A stretch of DNA of 64,000 nucleotides from contig NZ_CP109027.1 in NCBI RefSeq assembly GCF_036226885.1, positions 9,734,001 through 9,798,000 of the forward strand, in the 5' to 3' direction. Source of the DNA: Streptomyces sp. NBC_00663 (lineage in GTDB: Bacteria; Actinomycetota; Actinomycetes; Streptomycetales; Streptomycetaceae). The notes beneath the pieces were generated by a model. That model saw only the letters and a list, made by a program, of their open reading frames with translations, searched no databases and was not told where the DNA came from. A program made the translations under genes and the position numbers. Shown here in pieces: positions 34,071 to 42,922 of the stretch (position 1 is its first letter; every line of letters starts with the position of its first letter).

Positions 34071-35321
34071 TCAGCCACTGTCCTGAGTGCTGCACCCGAC
34101 CGGTCGGCCTGAGGCTGGCCCCCGCTGAGTTGGGGGCGTCTCGGATCGGGCGGCGTGCATCAGCGCGAGGACGGTCAGCGGTACGAAGGTGAGGGCCGCC
34201 GCCACCGTGCCGACCAACGGAGGCCCCGCTTGCTCCAGCGGAGAGGCCAGGGACATGCCCGCCGTCCAGGATCCGATGGCGATTCCCACGTTGGGCGCCG
34301 CGCCACTGAGGCCGGAGGCGAGCGTGGGCGCGGAACCGGCGAAGCGCAGAGCCAGCGCGCCGAGCGCCGGGTTCGCGGCGAAGCCGGTCATCCCCATCAG
34401 CGTCACCAGAACGACGGCCGCCACGGGGCTCGGGGAGAGCAAGGTCAACAACAGCAGGACCAGCGTGGTCGTGGCGGCGGCCGTGAGGAGCGTGACAAGG
34501 GGGAGACGGTCACCCAGACGCCCGCCGACCGTGGTGCCCAGCAGGGCGCCCAGGCCGTAGCCGGTCAGAACCAAGGGCACGGCTCCAGCGGAGATACCGG
34601 CCCGCTCGGTGAGCAGAGGTGAGATGTAGGTGTAGGTCGCCAGGACACCGCCTATCAGCAGCGTCATGGAACTCAGCGTCAGCCAGACCCGAACATCCCG
34701 CAGCGCAGCGAACTCAGCCCGGACGGAAGGCGCATCGCGCCGCTCGTCGGCAGGGATGAACCAGCCGATGACCGCAGCCGCGCCCGCCGACAGCGCGGCC
34801 AGCACCCAGAACGGCCCGCGCCAGCCCGACAGCTGCCCCAGCCACGCGCCCAGAGGTACGCCCGCCACCGTGGCGACGGTCAGACCTCCCAGGAGCATGC
34901 CCAGGGCCCGTGATGTCGCCGTCGGCCCTGCTGCGGTCGTGGCCACGATCGCGCCGACGCACCAGAAGGTCCCGGTCGCCAGTGCGGTCACCACGCGGGC
35001 CGCGACCACGAGAGCGAAGGACGAGCTGAGCCCGGCGGCCAGGTGGCCGAGAGCGAAGACGACGAGCGCGAGGATCAGGATGGAACGCCGCGGCAGGCGC
35101 AATGTCGCGATGGCCATCGTCGGCGCGCCGACGATCATGCCTGCCGCGAATGCCGTGATCAGCAGGCCCGCATGAGAGACGCTGACATTCAGATCGTCGG
35201 CGATTTCGGGGAGCAGGCCCGCGACGACGAATTCGGTGGTGCCCATGAGGAACGTTCCGGCAGACAGCGCCCAGACGACGAAGGGCAGCTTGCGGGGTTG
35301 GCCGTCAGGGGTAGGTGACAT
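34071..35321 (-). CDS. MFS drug-efflux-type transporter, paralogue of 28420
   Basis: A 416-residue 12-transmembrane exporter: KLPFVVWALSAGTFLMGTTE, FVVAGLLPEIADDLNVSVSH, LATLRLPRRSILILALV-type loop. It is strongly similar to the MFS at 28420-29676, placing two related exporters on either side of the XRE pair. I chose ATG 35321 (MSPTPDG) with AAGAGA upstream. A perfect 16-bp palindrome at 35410-35425 lies about 90 bp upstream and resembles the site before the XRE pair. Confidence 0.9.
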   Translation of the reverse strand: MSPTPDGQPRKLPFVVWALSAGTFLMGTTEFVVAGLLPEIADDLNVSVSHAGLLITAFAAGMIVGAPTMAIATLRLPRRSILILALVVFALGHLAAGLSSSFALVVAARVVTALATGTFWCVGAIVATTAAGPTATSRALGMLLGGLTVATVAGVPLGAWLGQLSGWRGPFWVLAALSAGAAAVIGWFIPADERRDAPSVRAEFAALRDVRVWLTLSSMTLLIGGVLATYTYISPLLTERAGISAGAVPLVLTGYGLGALLGTTVGGRLGDRLPLVTLLTAAATTTLVLLLLTLLSPSPVAAVVLVTLMGMTGFAANPALGALALRFAGSAPTLASGLSGAAPNVGIAIGSWTAGMSLASPLEQAGPPLVGTVAAALTFVPLTVLALMHAARSETPPTQRGPASGRPVGCSTQDSG

Positions 35322-35409
35322 TCGGTGGCATTCTCTTGCCAGGGCGACGTACGACCACTGCGGGGGATGAGACGTTATAGAGCATCGCACCGCGCTGGCG
35401 TTCTGTGAG

Positions 35410-35425
35410 GGGAGGAATTCCTCCC
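35410..35425. promoter_or_regulatory. 16-bp palindrome GGGAGGAATTCCTCCC upstream of MFS
   Basis: Perfectly self-complementary. It shares the GGGAGGAAWTC core with the inverted repeat upstream of the XRE pair (32221-32238). Probably a binding site of one or both XRE proteins (inference). Confidence 0.6.
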
Positions 35426-35984
35426 TGCTTCGCGGCGGATCGGCGAGTGACCTTCCCTTTCGGCGCCTGCCGCTTTACGGCAAGGGAAGCCTTTGAGCGT
35501 GGCCACTGATCGAGTGGCCGGATCGACGTCCGCAACGCCCGAGGCCCCTGTGTCGCGGGGCGGGTGGCCGACGTCTCAACGCGCAGGTACAGGAGTCGCA
35601 TTGGCCGCTGGCGGAGTGTGACCAGCGCGGTGGCCGATCGGCCGAAACGGCCGCTGTGGCTCTCAACCGCACGCCCCGGGCCGTACACCCACCCTGCGGT
35701 TGTGCGGTATCGCACGACTGCGGTCAGCGGACCTTCCCCAACACGCACAAAGCTCCTATGCCGTTGAGGTCTCAGGGGGCTGCCGTCATCACGCTGGTGC
35801 AGGGCTACGACACGCCGCCGCCTGCGCCGAAGTGCCGGGCACTACGGGGGTCCTTCCGCGCTGCGGACTGTCTTCGCCATGCGCCCCGCCGGCGACCGGA
35901 TGAGCGTCGTGCGCCGGATCGGCGACCGGTCCTGCGTCGGCTCCAGGCGGCCCCGACACCGAAGGGTCGGACACTCACCAGTTG
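35426..35984. other. long intergenic region, nothing recognised
   Basis: About 560 bp between the promoter side of the MFS gene and the 3' end of the gene at 35985. No coding sequence with a ribosome site, and no strong hairpin, was seen. Confidence 0.5.
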
Positions 35985-36806
35985 TCAGGAGGTCGAGCGG
36001 GGGAAGTCCTTACGTCCGGTCGCAGCCCGAGACAGGCCGCGGAGCCTGCGCCGGGCGACCAGTGCCGAGCCTGCGACCAGCCCGAGTGAGACAAGAGTGA
36101 GCCGGCCGGCGATGGACGGGCAGTCGGATGGCGTGTCGTAACCGCCGTCTTCGAGCCCGGCCTGACGTTCGAAGTGGTTGAACGCACTGGGGAAGAAGGC
36201 CTCGTCGAGGGCATACAGCGTGGGGAAGACGGCAGGCCCGCCGACGAGCGAGAAGGCCGCCCACTGGTCGGCGTGCCGGGCCTCGTGTTCCGCCAGGCGC
36301 TGCGTGCGAGGCGAGTCCGTCTCCATGTGCTGATCGGTCAGGAAGACCGTGCCGAACATGGTGCCGGCGCGGACGACCCCCTCGTCCAGGACCACGGCAG
36401 TCGTCCCGTTGTCGCCCTGGTGCACCTCGCCGCCCGTGCCAACGCCGTAGAGCAGGGCCGCTCCGGAGACCGGCGCGTTGACCACCATACGGGTGGTCTC
36501 CCACAGACCTCCGTCACTGTCGGCTCCGGCCACCGCGAAGGAACCGCCAGACGCCAGCTGCACCGCCGCCCCGGCCGCGACCAGCCCGCGCCGCAGTTGG
36601 GACGGCACCCGCCCGCGCAGCGTGCCGACGATGGCCAGGACAAGGCCCATGAGGCCGCCACAGATCAGGCATGCCGCCCACCACAACGCCCTGCGGGCTC
36701 TCCGGTTCCCCGGCCGTATGGTGGGCGCCTGTGCCTCTGGGACGGCCGTCGGCCGGCTCTCCGGGGCAACCGTGGGAGCGGGCCGGTCCAGCGTCGGCGT
36801 CGTCAT
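35985..36806 (-). CDS. membrane protein with HEARH (HExxH) motif, unknown
   Basis: A 273-residue protein. A Pro-rich N-terminal tail (about 35 residues) precedes hydrophobic segments ALWWAACLICGGLMGLVLAI and a second at GLVAAGAAVQLASGG. A central soluble domain has RLAEHEARHADQWAAFSLVG, which contains His-Glu-x-x-His, the zinc-metalloprotease motif; a further helix TLVSLGLVAGSALVA lies near the C-terminus. Whether it is a protease is unknown; HExxH also occurs by chance and in structural proteins. I do not recognise a named family. Confidence 0.75.
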   Translation of the reverse strand: MTTPTLDRPAPTVAPESRPTAVPEAQAPTIRPGNRRARRALWWAACLICGGLMGLVLAIVGTLRGRVPSQLRRGLVAAGAAVQLASGGSFAVAGADSDGGLWETTRMVVNAPVSGAALLYGVGTGGEVHQGDNGTTAVVLDEGVVRAGTMFGTVFLTDQHMETDSPRTQRLAEHEARHADQWAAFSLVGGPAVFPTLYALDEAFFPSAFNHFERQAGLEDGGYDTPSDCPSIAGRLTLVSLGLVAGSALVARRRLRGLSRAATGRKDFPRSTS

Positions 36807-36940
36807 GGGCGCCTCTCGGAGTTCCGGTCGGCGCCGGTGATAGAGATGACCTTACTCATCGTTTCCTTGCGCTCCGTCAACGGTTTCAGTAACCACGCAC
36901 AGGAATTGCCAAGGCGTGATCCATCGGCGAGAAATACTCG

Positions 36941-37035
36941 ATTCCGACCCTCACACGCGGACGCGGGCACGAAAAGAGGAGAAATTCATCCAGGAAGGAG
37001 AGCATCCGGGGAGGAAACTCTCCTCCCTTTTACCG
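36941..37035. repeat. orphan copy of the XRE leader region
   Basis: CTCACACGCG (36950-36959), ATCCAGGAAG (36988-36997) and ATCCGGGGAG (37004-37013), followed by GGAAACTCTCCTCCC, repeat the region at 32163-32240 with identical spacing. Similarity stops where the XRE coding sequence would start; what follows is the end of the protease gene. It is a duplicated regulatory segment without its gene. Confidence 0.7.
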
Positions 37036-37050
37036 GGTGCGATGCGACGG

Positions 37051-38249
37051 CTACGCGGACACGGCCCGCGTCTGCACCGGTGCATCGGCCCGGGCGCCCT
37101 CGGCGGCGAGGACGCGCAGCCGATCGGCGGCCAGGGCGTACCCCGTGTCCGGGTGGGTGGCCGAGCGGGCGAAGACCATGCCGTAGACCTTCCTGTCGGT
37201 GGCCAGCAGCGGTCCGCCCGAGTTGCCGGGGCGGACGGTGGCGCGGAGCTGGTAGACGTCCCGGGTGACCGTGGACTGGTCGTAGATGTCCAGGCCGGTG
37301 GCCTCCATGCGGGTCGCCACCGTCGCGGCCCGCAGATCGAGGCCGCCGTCGTGCGGGTATCCGGCGACGACGGCGGAACTGCCCCGGGTCGCGTCGTCTT
37401 TTGCGAAGGAGACGGCCGGCGCGTCCAGACCGGCCACGCGCAGGACCGCGACGTCGGTCTCCGGGTCGAACAGGACGACGGCCGCGGGCAGCGGTTCCCC
37501 CACCCCGCCGACCTGCACGGACGGACGGTCCACACCGGCCACGACATGGGCGTTGGTCATCACCAGGTCGTCGCTGTAGACGAAACCGCTGCCTCGGAGC
37601 CCCGGCCGGTGTCGCCGAACTGCCCGGTGACCTTCACCGTGCTCTGCTGCGCGGCGCGCGTCACCGTGGCGGTCACGGCATCGCCTGAGGGCTCGGTGAC
37701 CCCGGTGTCCGGCTCGCTCTGGAACGGGGTGAGCACTTGGGGGAATCCGGCGCGGGCGAGCGCGACTGAGGCCCGGTCGACCCACGTGACCGTCTGCTCG
37801 GGCAGCCGGTCGGCGAGAGTGCGCATGGTTGTCGACTCGCGTATCTGCTGCTGCACGACGGTCGAGGTGTACGGGGATCCCAGGGCCGCGTTGCCCGCGA
37901 TCCACGCGACACCGAGGAGAGCGGCGGCACCGGCCAGAGCGCCGCCCGCACCGTCGGCCCAGCGCAGCGGACCCCGCGCCAGGATCCGGCCGCGCAGCCA
38001 GGAGGCCGGCCGCCGGGCCAGCGCGGAACCGAGCGCGGCCGGGACGAGCACGGTGAGCAGGGCAGCGGTGTTCACGGCCGTCGCGGAGTCGCCGATTTGG
38101 CCGAGGACCCACGGCAGAAGAGCCAGACCGAGCAGTGCGCCCGCCACGGTCAGCGCGAAGGCGACTGCGGAGGCCGCGAGCCCGCGCCGGTAGCCCGATA
38201 CGGCGAACAGCAGCACGGCCAGCAGGATGAACAGGTCGAGCAGTGTCAC
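37051..38249 (-). pseudogene. MarP-like CvpA/trypsin-like serine protease, frameshifted
   Basis: From GTG 38249 (AAAGGA upstream) the frame encodes four membrane segments of a CvpA domain: LLDLFILLAVLLFAVSGYRR, AVAFALTVAGALLGLALLPW and so on. It continues to TVKVTGQFGDTGRG. A single missing base in the C run at 37600-37603 then shifts the frame. The next frame continues GLRGSGFVYSDDLVMTNAHV (catalytic His in TNAHV), DPETDVAVLRV (Asp) and LRATVRPGNSGGPLLATDRK (Ser in GNSGGP). All three triad residues are intact, so only the frameshift breaks it. Homologues (MarP) are membrane-anchored periplasmic proteases for acid and oxidative stress. Confidence 0.85.
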
Positions 38250-38430
38250 GGAAGAATTCCTTTCCTGTCCCCGAAGCCGGTTAATTGGCTTGGGGACAGG
38301 AAAGACGTCCGGCAACATTCTTGCCGTTCCCGGATGTGCGTCATATCGCTCTGGCGGAATTAGGAGAATGCTGCGGGTAGGTGGTGAGGTCTTTTCATCC
38401 CAGGAACGATTTATCCCAGGAAGGAATTGT

Positions 38431-39420
38431 CTAGCCGCCGATCGCTGACATGGGCCGGTCCGGCTGCACGAACGTAGGGTCGTCCAGGCCCGCGCCCGCC
38501 TTCTTGCCCCACATCGCCTCGCGCCAGATGCGGGCTATCTCCTCGTCCGGGGCGCCCGATCGCAGGGCCGCGCGGAGGTCGGTCTCTTCCTGGGCGAACA
38601 GGCAGGTGCGGACCTGGCCGTCGGCGGTCAGGCGGGTGCGGTCGCAGGCCGCGCAGAACGGGCGGGTGACCGAGGCGATGACACCGACCACATGCGGGCC
38701 GCCGTCGACGATCCAGCGCTCCGCCGGGGCCGAGCCGCGCTTGTCCGAGCCCTCTTCCGTCAGCTCGAAGCGGGTGCGCAGCGAGGTGAGGATGTCGCCC
38801 GCGGTGATCATGCCGTCGCGCTTCCAGCCGTGCTGGGCGTCCAGGGGCATCTGCTCGATGAAACGCAGTTCGTAGTCGTGCTCGATGGCCCAGGCCAGCA
38901 GGTCGGGGGCCTCGTCCTCGTTGAGTCCCGGCATCAGGACCGAGTTGACCTTCACCGGGGTCAGGCCCGCCTCCCGGGCGGCGTACAGGCCCTCGATGAC
39001 GTCCTTGTGGCGGTCCCGGCGGGTCAGGGTCTTGAAGACGTCCGGGCGCAGGGTGTCGAGGGAGACGTTGACCCGGTCCAGGCCCGCGGCCTTGAGGGCC
39101 GTCGCGGTGCGCTTGAGGCCGATGCCGTTGGTGGTCAGCGACATCTGGGGGCGGGGCTCCAGGGCCGCGACGCGCTCCACGATGCCGACCAGGCCGGGGC
39201 GCAGCAGGGGCTCGCCGCCGGCGAAGCGGACCTCCTCGATACCGAGGGAGGTGACCGCGATGTCGATCAGCCGGACGATCTCGTCGTCGGTGAGGAGGTC
39301 GGGCTTGGCCAGCCACTGCAAGCCCTCCTCGGGCATGCAGTAGGTGCAGCGCAGATTGCAGCGGTCGGTCAGCGAGACCCTCAGGTCGGTGGCCTGCCGG
39401 CCGTAGGTGTCGATCAGCAC
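38431..39420 (-). CDS. moaA: GTP 3',8-cyclase MoaA (molybdenum cofactor biosynthesis)
   Basis: A 329-residue radical-SAM enzyme, normal length. The N-terminal cluster motif CNLRCTYCMPEEGL is the CxxxCxxC of MoaA. FAGGEPLLRPGL follows as the SAM-binding GGEP. The C-terminal cluster is formed by the Cys residues in RPFCAACDRTRLTADGQVRT then CLFAQ. It ends in GG (MSAIGG), as required for activity. It converts GTP in the first step of molybdopterin synthesis. The GTG start lies inside the end of XdhC (7-nt overlap), so cofactor synthesis is coupled to the molybdoenzyme locus. Confidence 0.95.
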   Translation of the reverse strand: MLIDTYGRQATDLRVSLTDRCNLRCTYCMPEEGLQWLAKPDLLTDDEIVRLIDIAVTSLGIEEVRFAGGEPLLRPGLVGIVERVAALEPRPQMSLTTNGIGLKRTATALKAAGLDRVNVSLDTLRPDVFKTLTRRDRHKDVIEGLYAAREAGLTPVKVNSVLMPGLNEDEAPDLLAWAIEHDYELRFIEQMPLDAQHGWKRDGMITAGDILTSLRTRFELTEEGSDKRGSAPAERWIVDGGPHVVGVIASVTRPFCAACDRTRLTADGQVRTCLFAQEETDLRAALRSGAPDEEIARIWREAMWGKKAGAGLDDPTFVQPDRPMSAIGG

Positions 39421-40580
39421 GTTCCTGCGACCATTCCTTCTCCGTGCCACGCTGTCTCCGCCACCGTCCCGGAAACGCGGTGGATCGGGCCGCTGACCCG
39501 GGCCAGAGGCAGGCCAGTCGCTCGGCCGGCGTGGGCGATGATTTCCGCGGTGATCGAGATCGCCGTCTCCTGGGGCGTGCGGGCGCCGAGGTCGAGGCCG
39601 ATTGGGGACCGCAGCCGGGCCAACTGCTCTGGTGCGACGCCGACTTCGCGCAGACGGAGAAGGCGCTCTTCGTGGGTGCGCCGGGAACCCATCGCGCCGA
39701 CGTAGCCGACGGGCAGGTCGAGTGCCAGATGCAGCAGGGGGATGTCGAACTTGGCGTCGTGGGTGAGGACACAGACGGCGGTACGGGCATCCACGGCCGT
39801 CTGTGCCAGGTAGCGGTGGGGCCAGTCGACGACCACTTCGTCGGCGTGCGGGAAGCGTGCCTTGGTGGCGAAGACGGGGCGGGCGTCGCACACGGTGACG
39901 TGATAGCCGAGGAACCGTCCGGCCTGGGCGAGGGCGGCGGTGAAGTCGATGGCGCCGAAGATCAGCATGCGGGGGCGGGTGGCGGCCACATGGACGAGGA
40001 CGGAGAGCTTCTCGGGGCAGGTGTCGGCGTCTTGGCCGAGGGAGAGGAGTGCGGTGCGTCCGGTGCGCAGTTGGGCGGTGGCGTGGTCCGCCACTGCCCG
40101 GCCGGTCGGCCCGTCGCCGAGGGTGCGGTCGGCGATCCGGCTGTCGCCGAGGATGCTCAAAGTGGCGCCGAGCAATTCCTTCGGCCCGTGCACGATCTGG
40201 GCGACGGCGGCGGGCCGGCCCTCGACCGCCTCGGCGAGCGCCGCGCCGAGATGCGGCTGTACGGCCGGATCGACCCGCTGGACGAGAACATCGAGTTCCC
40301 CACCGCAGGTCAGGCCCACGGCGAAGGCATCGTCGTCGGAGTAGCCGAACCGGGCACGCCGTGGAGCGCCTTGTTCCTGAAGGACCTCTTGGCACAGTTC
40401 GTACACCGCGCCCTCGACGCAGCCGCCGGAGATGCTGCCGACCGCGTTGCCGTCCTCGTCCACCGCGACCGATGTACCGGTGGGCAGGGGTGCGCTGCCG
40501 GTGACGTCGACGACGGTGGCCAGGGCGAAGGGGCGTTCCTCGCGGCACCAGAGGTGCAGTGTGTCCGCGATGTTCAGCAT
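39414..40580 (-). CDS. xdhC: XdhC/CoxI-family molybdoenzyme maturation factor
   Basis: A 388-residue protein with the two XdhC domains: an N-terminal part (FALATVVDVTGSAPLPTGTS, SISGGCVEGAVYELCQEVL) and a C-terminal Rossmann domain (RMLIFGAIDFTAALAQAGRF, VLTHDAKFDIPLLHLALDL). XdhC proteins bind the Mo cofactor and help add the terminal sulfido ligand before insertion in xanthine-dehydrogenase-family enzymes. I chose ATG 40580 (MLNIADTLHLW). It sits between the molybdoenzyme operon and moaA. Confidence 0.92.
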   Translation of the reverse strand: MLNIADTLHLWCREERPFALATVVDVTGSAPLPTGTSVAVDEDGNAVGSISGGCVEGAVYELCQEVLQEQGAPRRARFGYSDDDAFAVGLTCGGELDVLVQRVDPAVQPHLGAALAEAVEGRPAAVAQIVHGPKELLGATLSILGDSRIADRTLGDGPTGRAVADHATAQLRTGRTALLSLGQDADTCPEKLSVLVHVAATRPRMLIFGAIDFTAALAQAGRFLGYHVTVCDARPVFATKARFPHADEVVVDWPHRYLAQTAVDARTAVCVLTHDAKFDIPLLHLALDLPVGYVGAMGSRRTHEERLLRLREVGVAPEQLARLRSPIGLDLGARTPQETAISITAEIIAHAGRATGLPLARVSGPIHRVSGTVAETAWHGEGMVAGTC

Positions 40581-40623
40581 GAGAGTCTCCAGAACAGACG
40601 GGCGCTGCCACAGAAAGTGGGTC

Positions 40624-40667
40624 GGGCCGCCGCCGCGTCGACGGGGGAGCATACGCGGCGGCGGCCC
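40624..40667. terminator. strong hairpin downstream of molybdoenzyme operon
   Basis: Perfect 15-bp arms GGGCCGCCGCCGCGT and ACGCGGCGGCGGCCC with a 14-nt loop lie between the large subunit stop (40730) and xdhC start (40580). Likely a terminator or attenuator that lowers xdhC-moaA relative to the enzyme subunits. There is no U-tract, as is usual in Streptomyces. Confidence 0.75.
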
Positions 40668-40729
40668 GGGGGAGTCCGGCAGCCGTACGGCGGGTTCGGC
40701 TGCCGGACCCGTCCAGGGAGGCGTTGGTG

Positions 40730-42922
40730 TCAGAGCAACGCCTCGGCGGTGATGGGTAGTTGGCGGATCCGTCGGCCGGTGGCGTTGTAGACGGCGTTGG
40801 CGATCGCCGCGGCCACGCCGACCTGGACGACCTCGCCGAGTCCCTTGACGCCCAGCAGGTTGCCGGCGTTGTCCTCGCCGTCGAGGTAGATCGCCTTGAT
40901 GTTGGTGATGTCGGCGTTGACCGGGACGAGGTAGTCGGCGAGGCTGGAGTTCACGATCCGTCCGTCGCGGTGGTCGGTGACGGTGTGTTCCAACAGTGCC
41001 TGGCCGATGCCGCCCACGATGCCGCCGAGCGCCTGGCTGTCGGCGAGCTTGGGGCTGATGATCCGCCCCGCGTCGTACACGCCGAGCATTTTGCGCACCC
41101 GCACCAGCCCCAGGTCCGCGTCGACCGAGACCTCGGCGAAGGTCGCGCTGTAGGCGAAGTAGGCGGAGCGCTCGGAGCCAGGCCCTTCGTAAGAGCCGTT
41201 CGCTTCCAGGTGGGAGCGGTCGTTGCGGGCCAGCAGGCTCTTGTACGTCTCTCCGCGCGCTGTGTTGTTTTGGTCGTGCAGTCGGCCGTTGCGCACGACG
41301 ACGTCGTCCGCGTTCACGCCGTACAGCGGCGACTCGCGGTCCTCCACGGCCAGCTTGATCGCCTGCTGGCGCACCTTGTTGCAGGCGTCGACGACGGCCG
41401 AGCCGACACTGGCCATGGTCGACGAGCCGCCGTGCGGCGAGGTGAACGGATACTCCGAGTCGCCCAGCCGGAAGGTCACCGTGCGCATGGTCAGCCCCAG
41501 GGCGTCGGCCGCGACCTGGGTCTGGGAGGTGTACGTGCCCGGCCCCATGTCGGTGGTGGCCGCCTCCACGACAGCCGTGCCGTCGGCGTCCAGCCGCGCC
41601 CTGGCCTGCCCCGGATACCGCCCGCTGTCGTACGCCCCGGCGGCCATGCCCAGGCCGATCAGCAGGTTCCCGTCCCGCGTGGAGCGCGGCTTGGGGTTAC
41701 GGCGGTCCCAGCCGAACTCGCGGGCGCCGACCGTGTAGCACTCGCTCAGCCGGCGGGTGGAGAACGGCTCGTTGGTCGACTCGTCCTCGGATGGTTCGTT
41801 GCGCCGGCGCAGCTCGATCGGGTCGATGCCGAGTTCGTTGGCGAGCTCGTCCATGGCCGACTCGATCACGAACGACGCGGGGGCGAAGCCGGGTCCGCGC
41901 ATCCAGATCGGGGTGTTCACGTCCAACGCCACCTGCCGGTACGCCTGGCGGACGTTGGGCATGCTGTACATCATCTGACCCGTGCCCAGGACGGCCTCGG
42001 AGAACGTCTCGTACGACGAGGTCTCGTGGTCGATGTCGTGGATCGCGGCGTTCAGCTTGCCGCGCCGGTCGCTGCCGAGGCGCAGCCGGTACTCGTAGGC
42101 CGGCCGGAATCCGGTGCCGAAGTACATCTGCTCGCGCGACAGCACCAGCTTCACGGAGCGCCGCGTCACCCGCGCGGCCAGCGCGGCGACGATGGTGTGC
42201 GGCCAGCAGCGCAGTCCACTGCCGAAGCCGCCGCCGACGAACGGGTTGATGACCCGCACCGCGTCCGCCGGGAGGTCGAAAACCGCGGCGATCTCGTCGT
42301 GCGTGCCCATCACCCACTGCGTCTTGTCCCACACCGTGAGCTTGTTGCCGTCCCAGCGGGCGACGGTGGCGTGCGGTTCCATCGGGTTGTGGTGGTTGCG
42401 CGCCAGTTCGTACGTCAGGTCCAGCCGTACGGCGGATGAGCGGAGCCCCGACTCCGCGTCACCGCGCGCATAGCGCGTCGGCTCGCCCGGCTTGGCCTTG
42501 GTGATGTCGGTCGAGGGCTGCTCGGCGTCGTAGCGGACGTTCACCAGGCTCGCCCCGTGCTGGGCCGCCTCCAAGGTGGTGGCCACCACGACGGCGACGG
42601 GCTGGCCGTGGAAGAGGACCTTGTCGTCCTGGAAGACCCGAAGTCTGCGTCCGGCCGGGTTGTTGGAGCCGGTGTTGTCGCGGTACGGCAGTTTCGGGGC
42701 GTTGCCGTGGTGGATCACCCGCAGCACGCCCGCGTGTTTCTCGGCGGCGCGTGTGTCGATGGACCTGATGCGTCCCCGTCCTATGCTCGCGTCGACGATG
42801 ACGGCGTGCACGACACCCTTGATGTCGTGTTCGGCGGCGTACTCTGCCTTGCCGGTGACCTTGAGTCGGCCGTCCACGCGGGACAGCGGCGCACCTACGG
42901 CTGCCTGTGGCTGGGGGCTCAT
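40730..42922 (-). CDS. molybdopterin-binding large subunit, PaoC/YagR-like aldehyde dehydrogenase
   Basis: A 730-residue molybdenum hydroxylase subunit of the xanthine dehydrogenase family. Typical motifs: LSRVDGRLKVTGKAEYAAEH, NPFVGGGFGSGLRCWPHTIV (Moco pocket), APASFVIESAMDELANELGI, TDMGPGTYTSQTQVAADALG, and the catalytic Glu region LLGVKGLGEVVQVGVAAAIA. It would hydroxylate aldehydes or N-heterocycles. Start ATG 42922 with AGGAG upstream overlaps the FAD subunit stop by ATGA. Its length and Tat-linked partner match the periplasmic PaoABC arrangement rather than cytoplasmic xanthine dehydrogenase. Confidence 0.92.
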   Translation of the reverse strand: MSPQPQAAVGAPLSRVDGRLKVTGKAEYAAEHDIKGVVHAVIVDASIGRGRIRSIDTRAAEKHAGVLRVIHHGNAPKLPYRDNTGSNNPAGRRLRVFQDDKVLFHGQPVAVVVATTLEAAQHGASLVNVRYDAEQPSTDITKAKPGEPTRYARGDAESGLRSSAVRLDLTYELARNHHNPMEPHATVARWDGNKLTVWDKTQWVMGTHDEIAAVFDLPADAVRVINPFVGGGFGSGLRCWPHTIVAALAARVTRRSVKLVLSREQMYFGTGFRPAYEYRLRLGSDRRGKLNAAIHDIDHETSSYETFSEAVLGTGQMMYSMPNVRQAYRQVALDVNTPIWMRGPGFAPASFVIESAMDELANELGIDPIELRRRNEPSEDESTNEPFSTRRLSECYTVGAREFGWDRRNPKPRSTRDGNLLIGLGMAAGAYDSGRYPGQARARLDADGTAVVEAATTDMGPGTYTSQTQVAADALGLTMRTVTFRLGDSEYPFTSPHGGSSTMASVGSAVVDACNKVRQQAIKLAVEDRESPLYGVNADDVVVRNGRLHDQNNTARGETYKSLLARNDRSHLEANGSYEGPGSERSAYFAYSATFAEVSVDADLGLVRVRKMLGVYDAGRIISPKLADSQALGGIVGGIGQALLEHTVTDHRDGRIVNSSLADYLVPVNADITNIKAIYLDGEDNAGNLLGVKGLGEVVQVGVAAAIANAVYNATGRRIRQLPITAEALL

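Noticed and set aside
35305..35748. Minus-strand 147-codon frame upstream of the MFS gene
   Set aside because: Arg/Pro-rich composition with no ribosome site; it contains the palindrome and the MFS leader.
40760..42439. Long plus-strand frame opposite the molybdoenzyme large subunit
   Set aside because: Antisense shadow; the minus-strand frame has all family motifs and coupled neighbours.
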